Source: Nitrosomonas sp. Nm84
Lineage (GTDB): Bacteria; Pseudomonadota; Gammaproteobacteria; Burkholderiales; Nitrosomonadaceae
DNA: 64,000 nt
Assembly (NCBI RefSeq): GCF_003201565.1
Contig: NZ_QJJP01000008.1
Location: 49,609 to 113,608, forward strand
Reading direction: 5' to 3'
Shown here: piece by piece, positions 46,531 to 56,722 of the stretch
Numbering within the stretch: the stretch's first letter is position 1
Layout: the number at the start of each line of letters is the position of its first letter
Program-made: the position numbers and the translations under genes
The notes under the pieces: model-generated
What the model was told of the DNA's origin: nothing
Database searches by the model: none
What the model saw: the letters and a program-made list of their open reading frames with translations, nothing else

Positions 46531-49200
46531 ATGGCATTGACCGATCAGCAGCAAATTTCCATCCTCCAGCTCACCCAGGCAATGTTCAATATCACGCCGG
46601 GTGCGATTTATCTGCAAGCACTTGGCGATCAAATGATCGCCGGGAAATCTTTGTCTGAACTGGCTCAGCCTTTTATCGGAAATATTTTTATCGAAAAGCC
46701 ATATCATGATTCCTTCTTTGCGAGCGCTTTTGTCAATGATTTAGTAGGCGATCTTGTTTCGACGGACGATAAAAGTTGGGCGACCGGCTATATCAACAAT
46801 CGAATGGCTGCCGGCGCTACGCAAGCCGAATTAATCGCTGAATTGCCCCAAGCGCTTTCTGCCATTCCCGCTTCAGATCCCAATTGGGGAGTAGCTGCAC
46901 TGCACTATAACACCAGTCTTGCGACAAAAGTTGTCGACAATCTTGCGGGTGATCCGGTAACGGTTGCCGACAAAGCTTTTGCAGTGAATGAAATGCTTAC
47001 GCAAATGGCTGCCGGACAAACTTTCGGATCAGTGATCGAGTGGGCGATCACTGCACTGAATAATGTTGATCACGCCGATCCCACTTGGGGTAATGCGGCG
47101 GCATTATTTGATAATCGCATTGCAGTATCCAAATATTATTCGGTTGATAAGGTGGGTTCCGCTACGCATTTATTAGCTTTGCGTCAATCTCTGGTAGGCG
47201 TGACTGCAGATGCTGCCTCGGTGGTTACTGCCAAAGCTGCGATAGATGATTTGCTCAAAAGCACCATTCCATTTCTTAGTCTCAACGGCAGCAACGGTTT
47301 CCGCTTGGATGGCATAGCAAAATATGACTCTTCGGGCGAATCGGTTAGCAGCGCAGGGGATGTCAACGGCGATGGGTTTGATGATGTGATTATCGGTGCC
47401 AGATATGCTGACTCGACCAATGGCTATGATGCCGGTTCCAGTTATGTGATATTTGGCAAGGGCTCGGGATTTGATGCTACGCTGGCGCTATCCAGTCTCA
47501 ACGGTCTTAACGGTTTTCGCCTGGACGGCGTGGCAACCGCTGACTATTCAGGTGTATCGGTCAGCAGTGCGGGGGATATCAACGGCGATGGCTTTGATGA
47601 TGTCATTGTCGGTGCGCTTGAGACCAGCACTTCCAATTCCAGTTACGTGGTGTTCGGCAAAGCCGCGGGATTCAGCCCTATCCTGGTTTTATCCAATCTC
47701 AACGGTAGTGATGGTTTTCGTTTGAATAACGGTTCTTCGGTCAGCAGCGCGGGGGATGTGAATGGTGACGGTTTCGATGATGTGATTATTGGCGCACTCA
47801 GTGCCGATCCGAGTGGCGACAATTCAGGCTCCAGTTATGTGGTATTTGGTAAAGCCTCAGCGTTCAGTGCCACACTGGATTCGTTCAGCCTTAATGGCGA
47901 TAATGGTTTTCGTCTGGATAGAGTGGCTGAGAGCGATGGTTCAGGTAGTTCAGTTAGCAGCGCTGGGGATGTTAACGGTGATGGATTTGATGATGTGATT
48001 GTGGGTGCACCCTATGCCGATCCGAATGGCGACAATTCAGGTTCAAGTTATGTAATATTTGGTAAAGCTTCGGGATTTACCGCTACGCTCAATTTATCCA
48101 GCCTGGATGGCAACAATGGCTTTCGACTGAATGGCGCAGCACAGTTTGATGAATCGGGTTATGCGGTCAGTAGCGCGGGAGACGTGAATGGCGACGGTTT
48201 TGATGATGTGATTGTGGGCGCACGCTACGCCGATCCGAATGGTGAAAATTCGGGTTCCAGTTATGTGATATTTGGTAAGGCTTCAGGATTCAGTGCCACG
48301 CTGGATTTATCCAGCTTGAATGGTCGCAACGGTTTTCGCCTAGATGGCGTGGCGAAACGAGACTTCCTGGGAGCAACAATCAGCGGTGCAGGGGATTTTA
48401 ACGGCGACGGCTTTGACGATCTGATGGTCACTACTGAGATCTCCAGTCCGAACACGAGTTACGGCGGAACTTTCATTGTTTTTGGTAAAGCTTCAGGTTT
48501 CGATGCTGCGGTAACTTTATCCGATCTGGATAGCAGTGATTTTCTAACCTTGAATGGATTGGCATCTCGCGGACTGATTGATGCTGTAAGCGGTGCCGGA
48601 GATATTAACGGTGACGGTTTTGATGACGTGATCGTTGGCCTCCCAGCAGCCAATTCAAACGAATATGATTCTGGCTCCAGCTATGTGATATTCGGCGGTA
48701 ACTTTACCGCTGCAGTGATTCATCCCGGCACACCCAGCAATGACAATCTCAGAGGCACTTCCGCAGCAGAACGTTTCGCAACCGGCAATGGTAACGATAC
48801 AATGACCGGCGGCGGGTTTTATGGCGGTGTGGATGATGACATCATTCAAGTATCTGATCTCGATTTTCAGTTAGTGGATGGTGGTACCGGTAACGATATA
48901 CTGTCGCTAGCCAGTAGTCTCCTAAATCTGAGTCTGGCTAATGTTCGTGGCAGAATCAGTGATATCGAAACCATCGATCTGACCGGTACCGGCAACAATA
49001 CACTGGCTCTGACGCCATTGGATGTAGTCAATCTATCGGATAGCAGCAATACCCTGAAAGTCGATGGCAATGCGGGAGATCATGTCGTCGGACTTAGCAA
49101 TGGCTGGGCGGATGGTGGCATCCAAGGCGATTTTCATATCTACACGGATGATGCTGCAGTGCTTCTGGTTGGGATTAATGTGACGACGGATTTTGTTTAA
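46531..49200 (+). CDS. FG-GAP/RTX secreted protein with helical N-terminal module (paralogue F)
   Basis: The 889-residue protein parallels paralogue E: a helical N-terminal module (residues 1-245) nearly identical in its first 50 residues, seven FG-GAP repeats (about 248-725) and a C-terminal RTX-like module ending DDAAVLLVGINVTTDFV. The RTX part is shortened (GNGNDTMTGGGFYGGVDDD), and the seventh FG-GAP repeat is the most diverged (SSDFLTLNGLASRGLIDAVS) but keeps DINGDGFDD. The leader CAACCAGGAAAAACAATACG just before the ATG is duplicated from paralogue E. The TIGR03032-like gene begins 42 bp downstream. Secreted calcium-binding surface or extracellular protein is inferred. Confidence 0.88.
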   Translation: MALTDQQQISILQLTQAMFNITPGAIYLQALGDQMIAGKSLSELAQPFIGNIFIEKPYHDSFFASAFVNDLVGDLVSTDDKSWATGYINNRMAAGATQAELIAELPQALSAIPASDPNWGVAALHYNTSLATKVVDNLAGDPVTVADKAFAVNEMLTQMAAGQTFGSVIEWAITALNNVDHADPTWGNAAALFDNRIAVSKYYSVDKVGSATHLLALRQSLVGVTADAASVVTAKAAIDDLLKSTIPFLSLNGSNGFRLDGIAKYDSSGESVSSAGDVNGDGFDDVIIGARYADSTNGYDAGSSYVIFGKGSGFDATLALSSLNGLNGFRLDGVATADYSGVSVSSAGDINGDGFDDVIVGALETSTSNSSYVVFGKAAGFSPILVLSNLNGSDGFRLNNGSSVSSAGDVNGDGFDDVIIGALSADPSGDNSGSSYVVFGKASAFSATLDSFSLNGDNGFRLDRVAESDGSGSSVSSAGDVNGDGFDDVIVGAPYADPNGDNSGSSYVIFGKASGFTATLNLSSLDGNNGFRLNGAAQFDESGYAVSSAGDVNGDGFDDVIVGARYADPNGENSGSSYVIFGKASGFSATLDLSSLNGRNGFRLDGVAKRDFLGATISGAGDFNGDGFDDLMVTTEISSPNTSYGGTFIVFGKASGFDAAVTLSDLDSSDFLTLNGLASRGLIDAVSGAGDINGDGFDDVIVGLPAANSNEYDSGSSYVIFGGNFTAAVIHPGTPSNDNLRGTSAAERFATGNGNDTMTGGGFYGGVDDDIIQVSDLDFQLVDGGTGNDILSLASSLLNLSLANVRGRISDIETIDLTGTGNNTLALTPLDVVNLSDSSNTLKVDGNAGDHVVGLSNGWADGGIQGDFHIYTDDAAVLLVGINVTTDFV

Positions 49201-49242
49201 GACTTCCTATTTTCAATTGACTACTATACATCAGGATATCCA

Positions 49243-50295
49243 ATGGATACTAACGAAACGACTGCCGCACCGGTGTTTGAAATCAGCACCTCCCGCCAGA
49301 TGTTGTCTTGGCTGGCCGAACAAAAACTTGCCATTGCGCTGACGACCTATCAGATCGGCAAGTTGTATTTTATCGGTCTGAAGCCCGATAACACGTTGTC
49401 GGTATTCGAACGTAGCTTCAATCGTTGCATGGGCTTGTGCTCAACATCGAATGGTCTGTATATGAGCAGTCTGTACCAAGTCTGGCGTTTTGAGAATGTA
49501 CTCGAACCGGGACAGCAGCAGGATGGATTCGATCGGCTGTATGTGCCGCAGGTGGGGTATACCACGGGGGATCTGGATATTCATGACATGGCGGTGGATA
49601 GCGATGGTCGCTTGGTGTTCGTGAATACGTTATTCGGGTGTTTGGCGACGTTGAGCGAAACACATAGCTTTAAACCCTTGTGGCGCCCTGCTTTTATCAG
49701 CAAATTGGCGGCGGAAGACCGTTGCCACTTGAACGGCCTGACGATGAAAGATGGTCGGCCGGGTTATGTCACTGCCGTCAGCCAATCCGATGTCGCTGAT
49801 GGTTGGCGTGAGCATCGTACCGATGGCGGGATTGTCATTGACGTGAACCGCAATGAAATTGTTTGTACCGGCCTATCCATGCCGCATTCGCCGCGTTGGT
49901 ACAACGACAGGCTGTGGCTGCTCAATTCCGGCACGGGAGAGTTCGGTTATGTTGACCTTGCGACGGGACGCTTTGAGCCGCTGTGTTTTTGTCCTGGCTA
50001 TATGCGCGGCTTGAGCTTTCACGGACATTTCGCCCTGGTGGGTTTGTCCAAACCGCGCCACAATAAGACCTTCAGCGGTTTAGCACTGGATGCCAACCTG
50101 AAATCACGCAATGCGGAAGCACGCTGCGGCGTACAAGTAATCGACCTGCGCACCGGCGATGTGGTGCATTGGTTGCGCATGGAAGGCGTGGTTGAGGAAC
50201 TTTATGATGTCATTACTTTGCCGAATATACGCCGCCCGATGGCACTGGGATTCAAAACCGATGAGATCCGTCGGGTATTGAGTGTTGAAGCCTAG
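49243..50295 (+). CDS. TIGR03032/DUF4915-family protein
   Basis: The 350-residue protein resembles the TIGR03032 family. It has FERSFNRCMGLCSTSNGLYM, a segment with LYVPQVGYTTGDLDIHDMAV, then FVNTLFGCLATLSETHSFKP, MPHSPRWYNDRLWLLNSGTG and CPGYMRGLSFHGHFALVGLS. The repeated beta-strand pattern suggests a propeller-like fold. No signal peptide is present. The biochemical function is not known. AGGA lies 8 nt before the ATG. The 42-bp spacing from paralogue F suggests cotranscription and a link with the FG-GAP/RTX proteins, for example in their modification or assembly; that is inference. It converges on the GGDEF-EAL gene 47 bp away. Confidence 0.82.
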   Translation: MDTNETTAAPVFEISTSRQMLSWLAEQKLAIALTTYQIGKLYFIGLKPDNTLSVFERSFNRCMGLCSTSNGLYMSSLYQVWRFENVLEPGQQQDGFDRLYVPQVGYTTGDLDIHDMAVDSDGRLVFVNTLFGCLATLSETHSFKPLWRPAFISKLAAEDRCHLNGLTMKDGRPGYVTAVSQSDVADGWREHRTDGGIVIDVNRNEIVCTGLSMPHSPRWYNDRLWLLNSGTGEFGYVDLATGRFEPLCFCPGYMRGLSFHGHFALVGLSKPRHNKTFSGLALDANLKSRNAEARCGVQVIDLRTGDVVHWLRMEGVVEELYDVITLPNIRRPMALGFKTDEIRRVLSVEA

Positions 50296-50342
50296 GAGCC
50301 TGCCGGACTCAAGCAATCATAGCGAGCCCCTGGTAAGGAGCG

Positions 50343-53300
50343 TCACTCGAACATTGATTTCTCACGTATCCATGCTTCAAATTCCAAAGCCGGTACCGGT
50401 CTGTGAAACAAGAATCCTTGATAATAATCGCAGCCGTGCTGACGCAAGAAGTCCAACTGTTCTTCAGACTCTACACCTTCAGCAAGCACAGTTAACTTCA
50501 GACTGCGCGCCATGGCAATAATGGTAGCGGCGATTTCACGATCATTGGGGTCATCGGCTAGACCATGGACGAAGCTCTGATCGATCTTCAATTTATCGAT
50601 GGGAAAGCGCTTCAAGTATGTCAGCGAGGAATAGCCCGTACCAAAATCATCGATCGCTAGGCGTACACCCAGGGCTTTCAAGGTTCTCAACGTATCGATG
50701 GATTGCTCTGCATGCTCCATGAACATGCTTTCGGTTAATTCCAATTCCAGGCAAGTTGCCGGAAACTGCGTTTCTGCCAATACGCGTTGCACCAATTCGA
50801 TCAGATTGGCAGATTGAAACTGCCGCACCGACAAATTGACTGCCATCACCAATGGCGGCAGACCAGCATCCATCCAGGCGCGACCCTGAGCGCACGCGGT
50901 GCGTAATACCCACTCACCGAGTGGCACAATCAGCCCGGTTTCTTCGGCAATAGGAATAAATTTTCCCGGCGGCACCATGGCTTTATCGGGCGGCTGCCAG
51001 CGCACTAAGGCTTCAACCCCTACCACCCGGCCACTACCGGCATGAATCAGGGGCTGATAGTGGAGAACGAATTCTCCGGCGGTGAGCGCATAGCGCAGAC
51101 GGGTTTCCAGTACCAAGCGCTCATTGGCAGCAATGCTTAGGGCTTCTGTATGGTAACGATACGTGTTGCGACCCTCTTGTTTCGCCAAATACATGGCCAT
51201 ATCAGCGTGCTGGATCAGCTCGGTAACGCTGCTCGCATCGTCTGGAAAAACGCTGATGCCGATACTGGCATTAATAAAGATCTCGTGACCACTCGGCAAA
51301 GTGAACGGCGTAGTGAGTAGATTAATCAAAGTTTTTGCTACAGTGGTCGGCTCACTGGGGTCTCTGATATTTTCAAGTACCAACAGAAACTCATCACCGC
51401 CCAATCGCGCCAGTGTATCTTCCTCACGCAGTCGTTTCTTCAAGCGGGAGGCCAGCATAATCAAGAGTTCATCCCCGATGGGATGACCTAGACTGTCATT
51501 GACATTCTTGAAGCGATCCAGATCGAGATAAAGCGTTGCAAGTCGGTAGTTATGCCGTTGTGCCCGTTCAATGGCATGATGTAAACGTGATTGCACCAAC
51601 AAACGATTTGGCAAACCGGTCAATGGGTCATAGTGGGCAATACGCATGAGACGCTCTTCAGATTCTTTCACCTGTGTAATGTCAGTGAATACACCCACAT
51701 AATTGCAAGGCTCATTTCGATCGTTGCGTACCGTATTGATTGCCAGCCATTGAGGATAAATCTCTCCATTCTTGCGGCGATTCCATATTTCTCCGCGCCA
51801 ATACCCTACCTGAATGAGACTACTCCACATTGCCTTGTAAAATGCTTCGTCGTGCCGTCCCGATCTGATGACCTTTGGGTTCTTGCCGAGCACCTGTGCT
51901 TCGCTGTAACCGGTAATTTCAGTGTAGGCACGATTGACCGCAAGTATACGTGGCTCCAGATCGACAATGACTATACCTTCCCGAGCGGACTCAAATACGG
52001 CAGCAGCCTGCTTTAATGTTTCCGTTGCATATACCTTTTGTACAGCCAGCGCAGTGATGGAAACGAATTCATTAATCAATGCCAGGTCGGCAGGCACAGG
52101 TTCCCGAGGGGTATGGTAATAGATGGAAAAGGTGCCTAATACTCTTCCAGCTTCATCCTTGAACGGTACTGACCAGCAGGCATGGAGGTTGGCTTTACGT
52201 GTTAATTCCAGATAAGGCTGCCAATAAGGGTGCTGATCAATGTCAGAAACAATCACCGGTTCACCATACCACACTGATGTACCGCAGGAACCGTTGCCAT
52301 CACCGATTTTCATTTCTTCGACGACTGCATTGTAATCATCCGGCAAGCTTGGCGCCACATTATGCTTAAGGCGCCCGGTATGCTTATCCAGCAGCAAGAT
52401 AGAGACCAGCATGTCGGGATTGATGGTCTCCAGGCGCTGAGCAATGTCATTGAGAATCACTGCAAGCGGTTGATTGGTAACGATCAGATCCAATGCCGAT
52501 TGATGCGCCCCACGTATGAGCTCGTCTCGTTTTTGTTCACTGATATCCAGCCAAGCACCCACAATTTCCAGAGGTCGGCCATCCACACTCCTTACTAACC
52601 TAAGTTCATCCAGAATCCAGACTACTCGTCCGTCACGGTGAAAAAACCGGTAGTCATGGGTCAGCTGACCATCAGTAAACAAAATGGATTGGCGCGCCAA
52701 TACCGCTTCACGATCATCCGGATACACATGTGAGTACCACCAGTCCGGAGCCAGCGCTTCTTCTTGCGTGTAGCCCAGCAGTCGTTCGATGTTTTCGCTG
52801 ACCCAGATGGATTGAAGCGTTTCTCCTACAAAATGAAGGTTGTATAGAATAGTCGGGCTGGCAGCCAGCAAATGGGAAAGACGCAGGCTGGTTCTCTTCA
52901 AGCTGATCCGTTCGCGAGTCAGCTCTGCCTGGTGTTGTACTTTTTCCAGTATGGCGACGATCTCGTAGAGATAGCCTTCATGCTTGGATAGATAATCATC
53001 CACACCCAAATGCAATGCACGAGCAGTCACCATCTCACTGCCCTGACCTGTAATTAGGACGATAGGGATATCCAACTTACGATCATTACGTAGTCGTTTA
53101 ATGAATTCCAGACCATCCATACCCGGCATACGGTAGTCGACTAGGAGTACATCAAATGCAGCAATCTGTTCAACCGGGTCAGTAGGTAGAAGCGCCAGTG
53201 CATCTTGGGTACTTGTCATTGCGGTCAGGTGAACATGGGGCGTATGCGAGGCCAAATGGCGACGCATCAGATCGATATCAGAAATATTATGCTCAATATA

Positions 53301-53711
53301 TAGAACACGCAGCAGAGGTTGGTTGCGATCAACGCTGCAACGGAAACGACCCACTGCATTGCGCAAGGTACGAGGCAGGCGCTCCAGATAATCGTCCCGT
53401 TTGATCAAGTAATCATCCGCACTGGCTTTTAGTGCAGCAATGGCGGAATCTTCGTCACCTGAGCCGGTGAGAATTACAACTGCCGTTGATAGCCGTTGCT
53501 CCCGTACGCTGGCCAATGCCTCTAAACCGGAACCATCCGGCAAGGAAAGATCGACCAGCAGCAAATCGTAAAAGCCTGGCTCGGCCAATTGTTTTAGTCC
53601 TGCAGTTAGCGTTACCGCCACTTCCAGTTCGATTTCAGGCGCAATCCGCGCCAGAGTACGCCGGGCTAGATCAGCATCACTGGCAGAATCTTCAATATAG
53701 AGAACACGCAT
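50343..53711 (-). CDS. Dual-receiver PAS/GAF GGDEF-EAL cyclic-di-GMP protein
   Basis: The 1122-residue signalling protein has two receiver domains in tandem (about residues 1-125, phospho-acceptor in LLLVDLSLPDGSG; and 135-255, LLVDYRMPGMDG). They are followed by PAS (290-400), GAF (410-555), PAS (560-680), GGDEF (about 690-850) and EAL (870-1115). The cyclase motif GGDEF near 770 is intact, with an RxxD inhibitory site (REED) five residues before it. The EAL motif (GVEALVRW near 900) and DDFGTGYSSL are also intact, so either or both activities are possible. I start at the ATG at 53711, six bases after the response regulator stop; an upstream in-frame GTG at 53747 would overlap that gene. It is the last gene of a three-gene unit. 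Confidence 0.92.
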   Translation of the reverse strand: MRVLYIEDSASDADLARRTLARIAPEIELEVAVTLTAGLKQLAEPGFYDLLLVDLSLPDGSGLEALASVREQRLSTAVVILTGSGDEDSAIAALKASADDYLIKRDDYLERLPRTLRNAVGRFRCSVDRNQPLLRVLYIEHNISDIDLMRRHLASHTPHVHLTAMTSTQDALALLPTDPVEQIAAFDVLLVDYRMPGMDGLEFIKRLRNDRKLDIPIVLITGQGSEMVTARALHLGVDDYLSKHEGYLYEIVAILEKVQHQAELTRERISLKRTSLRLSHLLAASPTILYNLHFVGETLQSIWVSENIERLLGYTQEEALAPDWWYSHVYPDDREAVLARQSILFTDGQLTHDYRFFHRDGRVVWILDELRLVRSVDGRPLEIVGAWLDISEQKRDELIRGAHQSALDLIVTNQPLAVILNDIAQRLETINPDMLVSILLLDKHTGRLKHNVAPSLPDDYNAVVEEMKIGDGNGSCGTSVWYGEPVIVSDIDQHPYWQPYLELTRKANLHACWSVPFKDEAGRVLGTFSIYYHTPREPVPADLALINEFVSITALAVQKVYATETLKQAAAVFESAREGIVIVDLEPRILAVNRAYTEITGYSEAQVLGKNPKVIRSGRHDEAFYKAMWSSLIQVGYWRGEIWNRRKNGEIYPQWLAINTVRNDRNEPCNYVGVFTDITQVKESEERLMRIAHYDPLTGLPNRLLVQSRLHHAIERAQRHNYRLATLYLDLDRFKNVNDSLGHPIGDELLIMLASRLKKRLREEDTLARLGGDEFLLVLENIRDPSEPTTVAKTLINLLTTPFTLPSGHEIFINASIGISVFPDDASSVTELIQHADMAMYLAKQEGRNTYRYHTEALSIAANERLVLETRLRYALTAGEFVLHYQPLIHAGSGRVVGVEALVRWQPPDKAMVPPGKFIPIAEETGLIVPLGEWVLRTACAQGRAWMDAGLPPLVMAVNLSVRQFQSANLIELVQRVLAETQFPATCLELELTESMFMEHAEQSIDTLRTLKALGVRLAIDDFGTGYSSLTYLKRFPIDKLKIDQSFVHGLADDPNDREIAATIIAMARSLKLTVLAEGVESEEQLDFLRQHGCDYYQGFLFHRPVPALEFEAWIREKSMFE

Positions 53712-53716
53712 CGTGC

Positions 53717-54139
53717 TTATCTGGGCAGCTCGTTGAAAACGCACCAATAAAGCTCGATCTGTTGCGCCACATCCAGAAAGTTTTCGAAATCTACCGGCTT
53801 GATAATGTACGAGTTGACGCCTAGATCGTAGGCAGTTTGGATGTCACGGTCTTCTTTAGAGGTGGTCAGCACGACGATCGGAATGCGACGTAGCACGGTG
53901 TGTGCTTTCAGTGTTCGCAACACAGTAAGGCCATCAATTCGCGGCAACTTCAAGTCTAACAAGATCACGGTCGGCTGGGTTTCCCCTGATTCCCAGCGAG
54001 GTATCCACGCTAACGCTTCTTCGCCATCCCGTGCTACCAGTACTGGATTGGCAAGCTTTCGGCGCTGGAAAGCACGCAAAGTTAAATCAACGTCATGTGG
54101 ATTATCTTCGACAAGAAGAATCGGCGGATATGCATTCAT
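53717..54139 (-). CDS. Single-domain response regulator (Rcp1/CheY-like)
   Basis: The 140-residue stand-alone receiver domain has the acidic pair in LLVEDNPHDVDL, the phospho-acceptor Asp62 in VILLDLKLPRIDG, the Thr in VVLTTSK and Lys114 in SYIIKPVDF. It resembles the Rcp1-type regulators often paired with phytochrome-like kinases. It starts 6 bp after the histidine kinase stop and ends 5 bp before the GGDEF-EAL start, so the three are tightly coupled. It has no output domain and probably relays phosphate from the kinase to the dual-receiver protein or another target. Confidence 0.93.
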   Translation of the reverse strand: MNAYPPILLVEDNPHDVDLTLRAFQRRKLANPVLVARDGEEALAWIPRWESGETQPTVILLDLKLPRIDGLTVLRTLKAHTVLRRIPIVVLTTSKEDRDIQTAYDLGVNSYIIKPVDFENFLDVAQQIELYWCVFNELPR

Positions 54140-54145
54140 AATGAT

Positions 54146-56473
54146 TTACTCCATAGTGCTTTCGAGTTCCTGCACGGCAGACAATTCCAAATAGAAGCTT
54201 GCGCCTTCACCCGGTACGCTCTGCGCCCAAACACGGCCTCCCATGCGTTGCATGGCTTTCTTGACCAGCGCCAAGCCGATACCCGTACCAGGATAATCCT
54301 CCAAGCGGTGGAGACGCTCGAAAATCTCAAAGATGCGTTGATTATACTTCATGTCAAAACCAATGCCATTGTCACGAATCCACAGAGTAATGTGATGATT
54401 ATCCTTGGAGGCGCCGAATTCAATCTGTGGATTCAGGGAGTGCTTGCTGAATTTAATCGCATTTTCCAGCAGATTACGTATCACCAGCTTCAAACCCTCA
54501 CGGTCACCGAGAACCATGAGTGGAGGCAAATTAGCAACGATTTCAATATGATGCAAAGCAATATCTTCAGCGCGCTCCACTAACACCTGATGAACTACGA
54601 CGGCCAGATCCAATGCACTGGATTCCAGTTTGCACCGTTCCATACGCGAATAAGTCAACAGATCATTGATTAACTCATTCATGCGCGTGACACCGGTACG
54701 AATGTTGCTGATAAACAAACGCCCTTCATCATCCAGCCGATCGGCGTAATCCTCTTCCAGAAGCCGACTGTACCCATCAACACCGCGTAACGGCGCTTTC
54801 AAATCATGGGAAACGGAATAAACAAAACTTTCCAATGATTGATTGAGCGCTTTTAATTCCGTAGTGCGCTCCGTAATCCGTTTTTCCAGATCGACATTGA
54901 GCTGAAGCGCCTCCTTAGCCTGTTTCTGCTGCGTGATATCCTCGGAGAAAATAACTATACCGCCAATCGCGCCACTGCCCAGATACCAAGGCCGTACCTC
55001 CCAACGTAACCATTGCACCCTGCCATCGGCCCGTTCGAAACGATCTTCGTCAGAACGCATGACTTCTCCGACCAAACATCTGCGATGGATAGCTTTCCAT
55101 TCCTCGCCGATCTCCGGAAAAACGTCGTAGTGGCTTAATCCCAGCAAATTACTATCGCCCAGTGCGTAATCACTACGCCAACGTTGGCTCAGTGCGAGAT
55201 AGCACATTTTCTGATCGAACATGGCTAACGAAGCCGGCGCGTATTCAATAAATAATTTAAGCTGCTCTTTGCTTTCTTGCAGCACCACTTCAGCTAGCTT
55301 GCGTTCAGTGATATCCTGCATCGTACCGCGTAATGCTGTAATCCTGCCATCTGCATCGCGTATCGCTTTACCGCATGCGATAACCCAGCGATGACCACCA
55401 TCTGAGCGCACCACTTCAGCGTCGCATTCATAGGCAAGCCCTTTCTCCAAGCATCTTTCCACAGCAGCGGTGAGATTAACCCAACTCTTTGCAGTGAAAT
55501 ACTGCGAGGTTTCCTGATAACTGAGTGGCGGCAAATCCAAATCACGACCGTAAATGCGATAGATTCCCTCCGACCAAGTACATTTGTTGGTGTTGACATT
55601 CCATGTCCAGTGACCCAGATTAGCGATGCGTTTCGCTTCTTTCAGGCTCGCCTCAACTTCTTTACGGGCTTGAATATCTTCAACAATGGCAATGAAAAAA
55701 TTCGGCGCATTATCCGGTTTTCGGACTAAAGACACCGTAAGATTGATCCAAATGATACTGCTATCTTTACGGATGTAGCGCTTTTCCATTGAAAAAGTGG
55801 CAATTTCACCGGCGAGTACCTGCCGCACATAATTCAGGTCGGCATCCAGATCATCGGGATAAGTAATATCCTGAAAGGTGAGCGTCCTCAGTTCATCACG
55901 GCTATAGCCGACGATCTGGCATAGTTTGTGGTTGATATGCAACCAGCGTCCCTCGAGTGAAATAATGGCAATACCCACTGCTGCCTGCTCAAGAACGGCC
56001 TGAAAGCAAATCTCGCTTTCTCGAAGTTGCTCGTGCTCGTTGATAGCACGTTCATGACTGGCCATGGATTCGGTAACATCTTCCATATGATGAATAATGT
56101 AAGTCATATGGCCTTGTGCATCGAATACCGGAGTATTGACCGGATTCCAGTATTTGCGTTCGATGTTTCCGCTGCCGTCCCGTAGCGGAATATCATACTT
56201 CTGCACATTCATGGTATCCGAGTGCTTTGCGCTGATAACCCGGCTCAAAGAAACGCGAAAATCACGGATGCTGCTGCAAGCAGAAGCCGGATTATCCGGA
56301 AAAACATCAAACAAGCCATGCCCAGCAATCGCCTCTCGCTCTGTGCCAATCACTTCCAGGTATTTATTACTTACTGCCACGATGGTAAAACCGTCATCCG
56401 CTCGCAGAATCAGGTATGGATGTGGGCTTGCCTCAAATAGTTGCTGGTAAGGTGGAATATCATCCATGGGCAT
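54146..56473 (-). CDS. Multi-PAS sensor histidine kinase
   Basis: The 775-residue kinase has no membrane segment. Four PAS/PAC units lie at about residues 12-125, 140-260, 265-385 and 390-505, with PAC signatures such as YIIHHMEDVTES, FFIAIVEDIQARKE and RGTMQDITERKLAEV. The dimerisation/phospho-acceptor helix has SVSHDLKAPLRGVDGYSRLL with the histidine near 555. The ATPase domain shows the N box (RNLLENAIKFSKH), G1 (WIRDNGIGFDMKY) and G2 (GTGIGLALVKKAMQRMGG). It probably senses a cytoplasmic redox, light or ligand cue; no conserved cofactor residue is clear. It heads the operon with the receiver and GGDEF-EAL genes. Starts at 56473 or 56467 are equally possible. Confidence 0.92.
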   Translation of the reverse strand: MPMDDIPPYQQLFEASPHPYLILRADDGFTIVAVSNKYLEVIGTEREAIAGHGLFDVFPDNPASACSSIRDFRVSLSRVISAKHSDTMNVQKYDIPLRDGSGNIERKYWNPVNTPVFDAQGHMTYIIHHMEDVTESMASHERAINEHEQLRESEICFQAVLEQAAVGIAIISLEGRWLHINHKLCQIVGYSRDELRTLTFQDITYPDDLDADLNYVRQVLAGEIATFSMEKRYIRKDSSIIWINLTVSLVRKPDNAPNFFIAIVEDIQARKEVEASLKEAKRIANLGHWTWNVNTNKCTWSEGIYRIYGRDLDLPPLSYQETSQYFTAKSWVNLTAAVERCLEKGLAYECDAEVVRSDGGHRWVIACGKAIRDADGRITALRGTMQDITERKLAEVVLQESKEQLKLFIEYAPASLAMFDQKMCYLALSQRWRSDYALGDSNLLGLSHYDVFPEIGEEWKAIHRRCLVGEVMRSDEDRFERADGRVQWLRWEVRPWYLGSGAIGGIVIFSEDITQQKQAKEALQLNVDLEKRITERTTELKALNQSLESFVYSVSHDLKAPLRGVDGYSRLLEEDYADRLDDEGRLFISNIRTGVTRMNELINDLLTYSRMERCKLESSALDLAVVVHQVLVERAEDIALHHIEIVANLPPLMVLGDREGLKLVIRNLLENAIKFSKHSLNPQIEFGASKDNHHITLWIRDNGIGFDMKYNQRIFEIFERLHRLEDYPGTGIGLALVKKAMQRMGGRVWAQSVPGEGASFYLELSAVQELESTME

Positions 56474-56722
56474 CTTTCAGCACTTAAGGAGTCGCCAATA
56501 AATATGTGTAGTGGATAAAATAGATTTTTTGCATCGTGCATCCTCTACTGATACCCGATGATATTTAAATTTATAATCTTTCATTCTAAATAATATACTT
56601 ATTTAGAGAGGCCTTCCAGTTTGGGATACGCTCGGGTTGGTTGAATATTTAACTATCCAGACGAGTAATCAAATCAGTCATTCACCAGATTTCATCATCG
56701 TTGAATTCACTGGAATCCAAGC

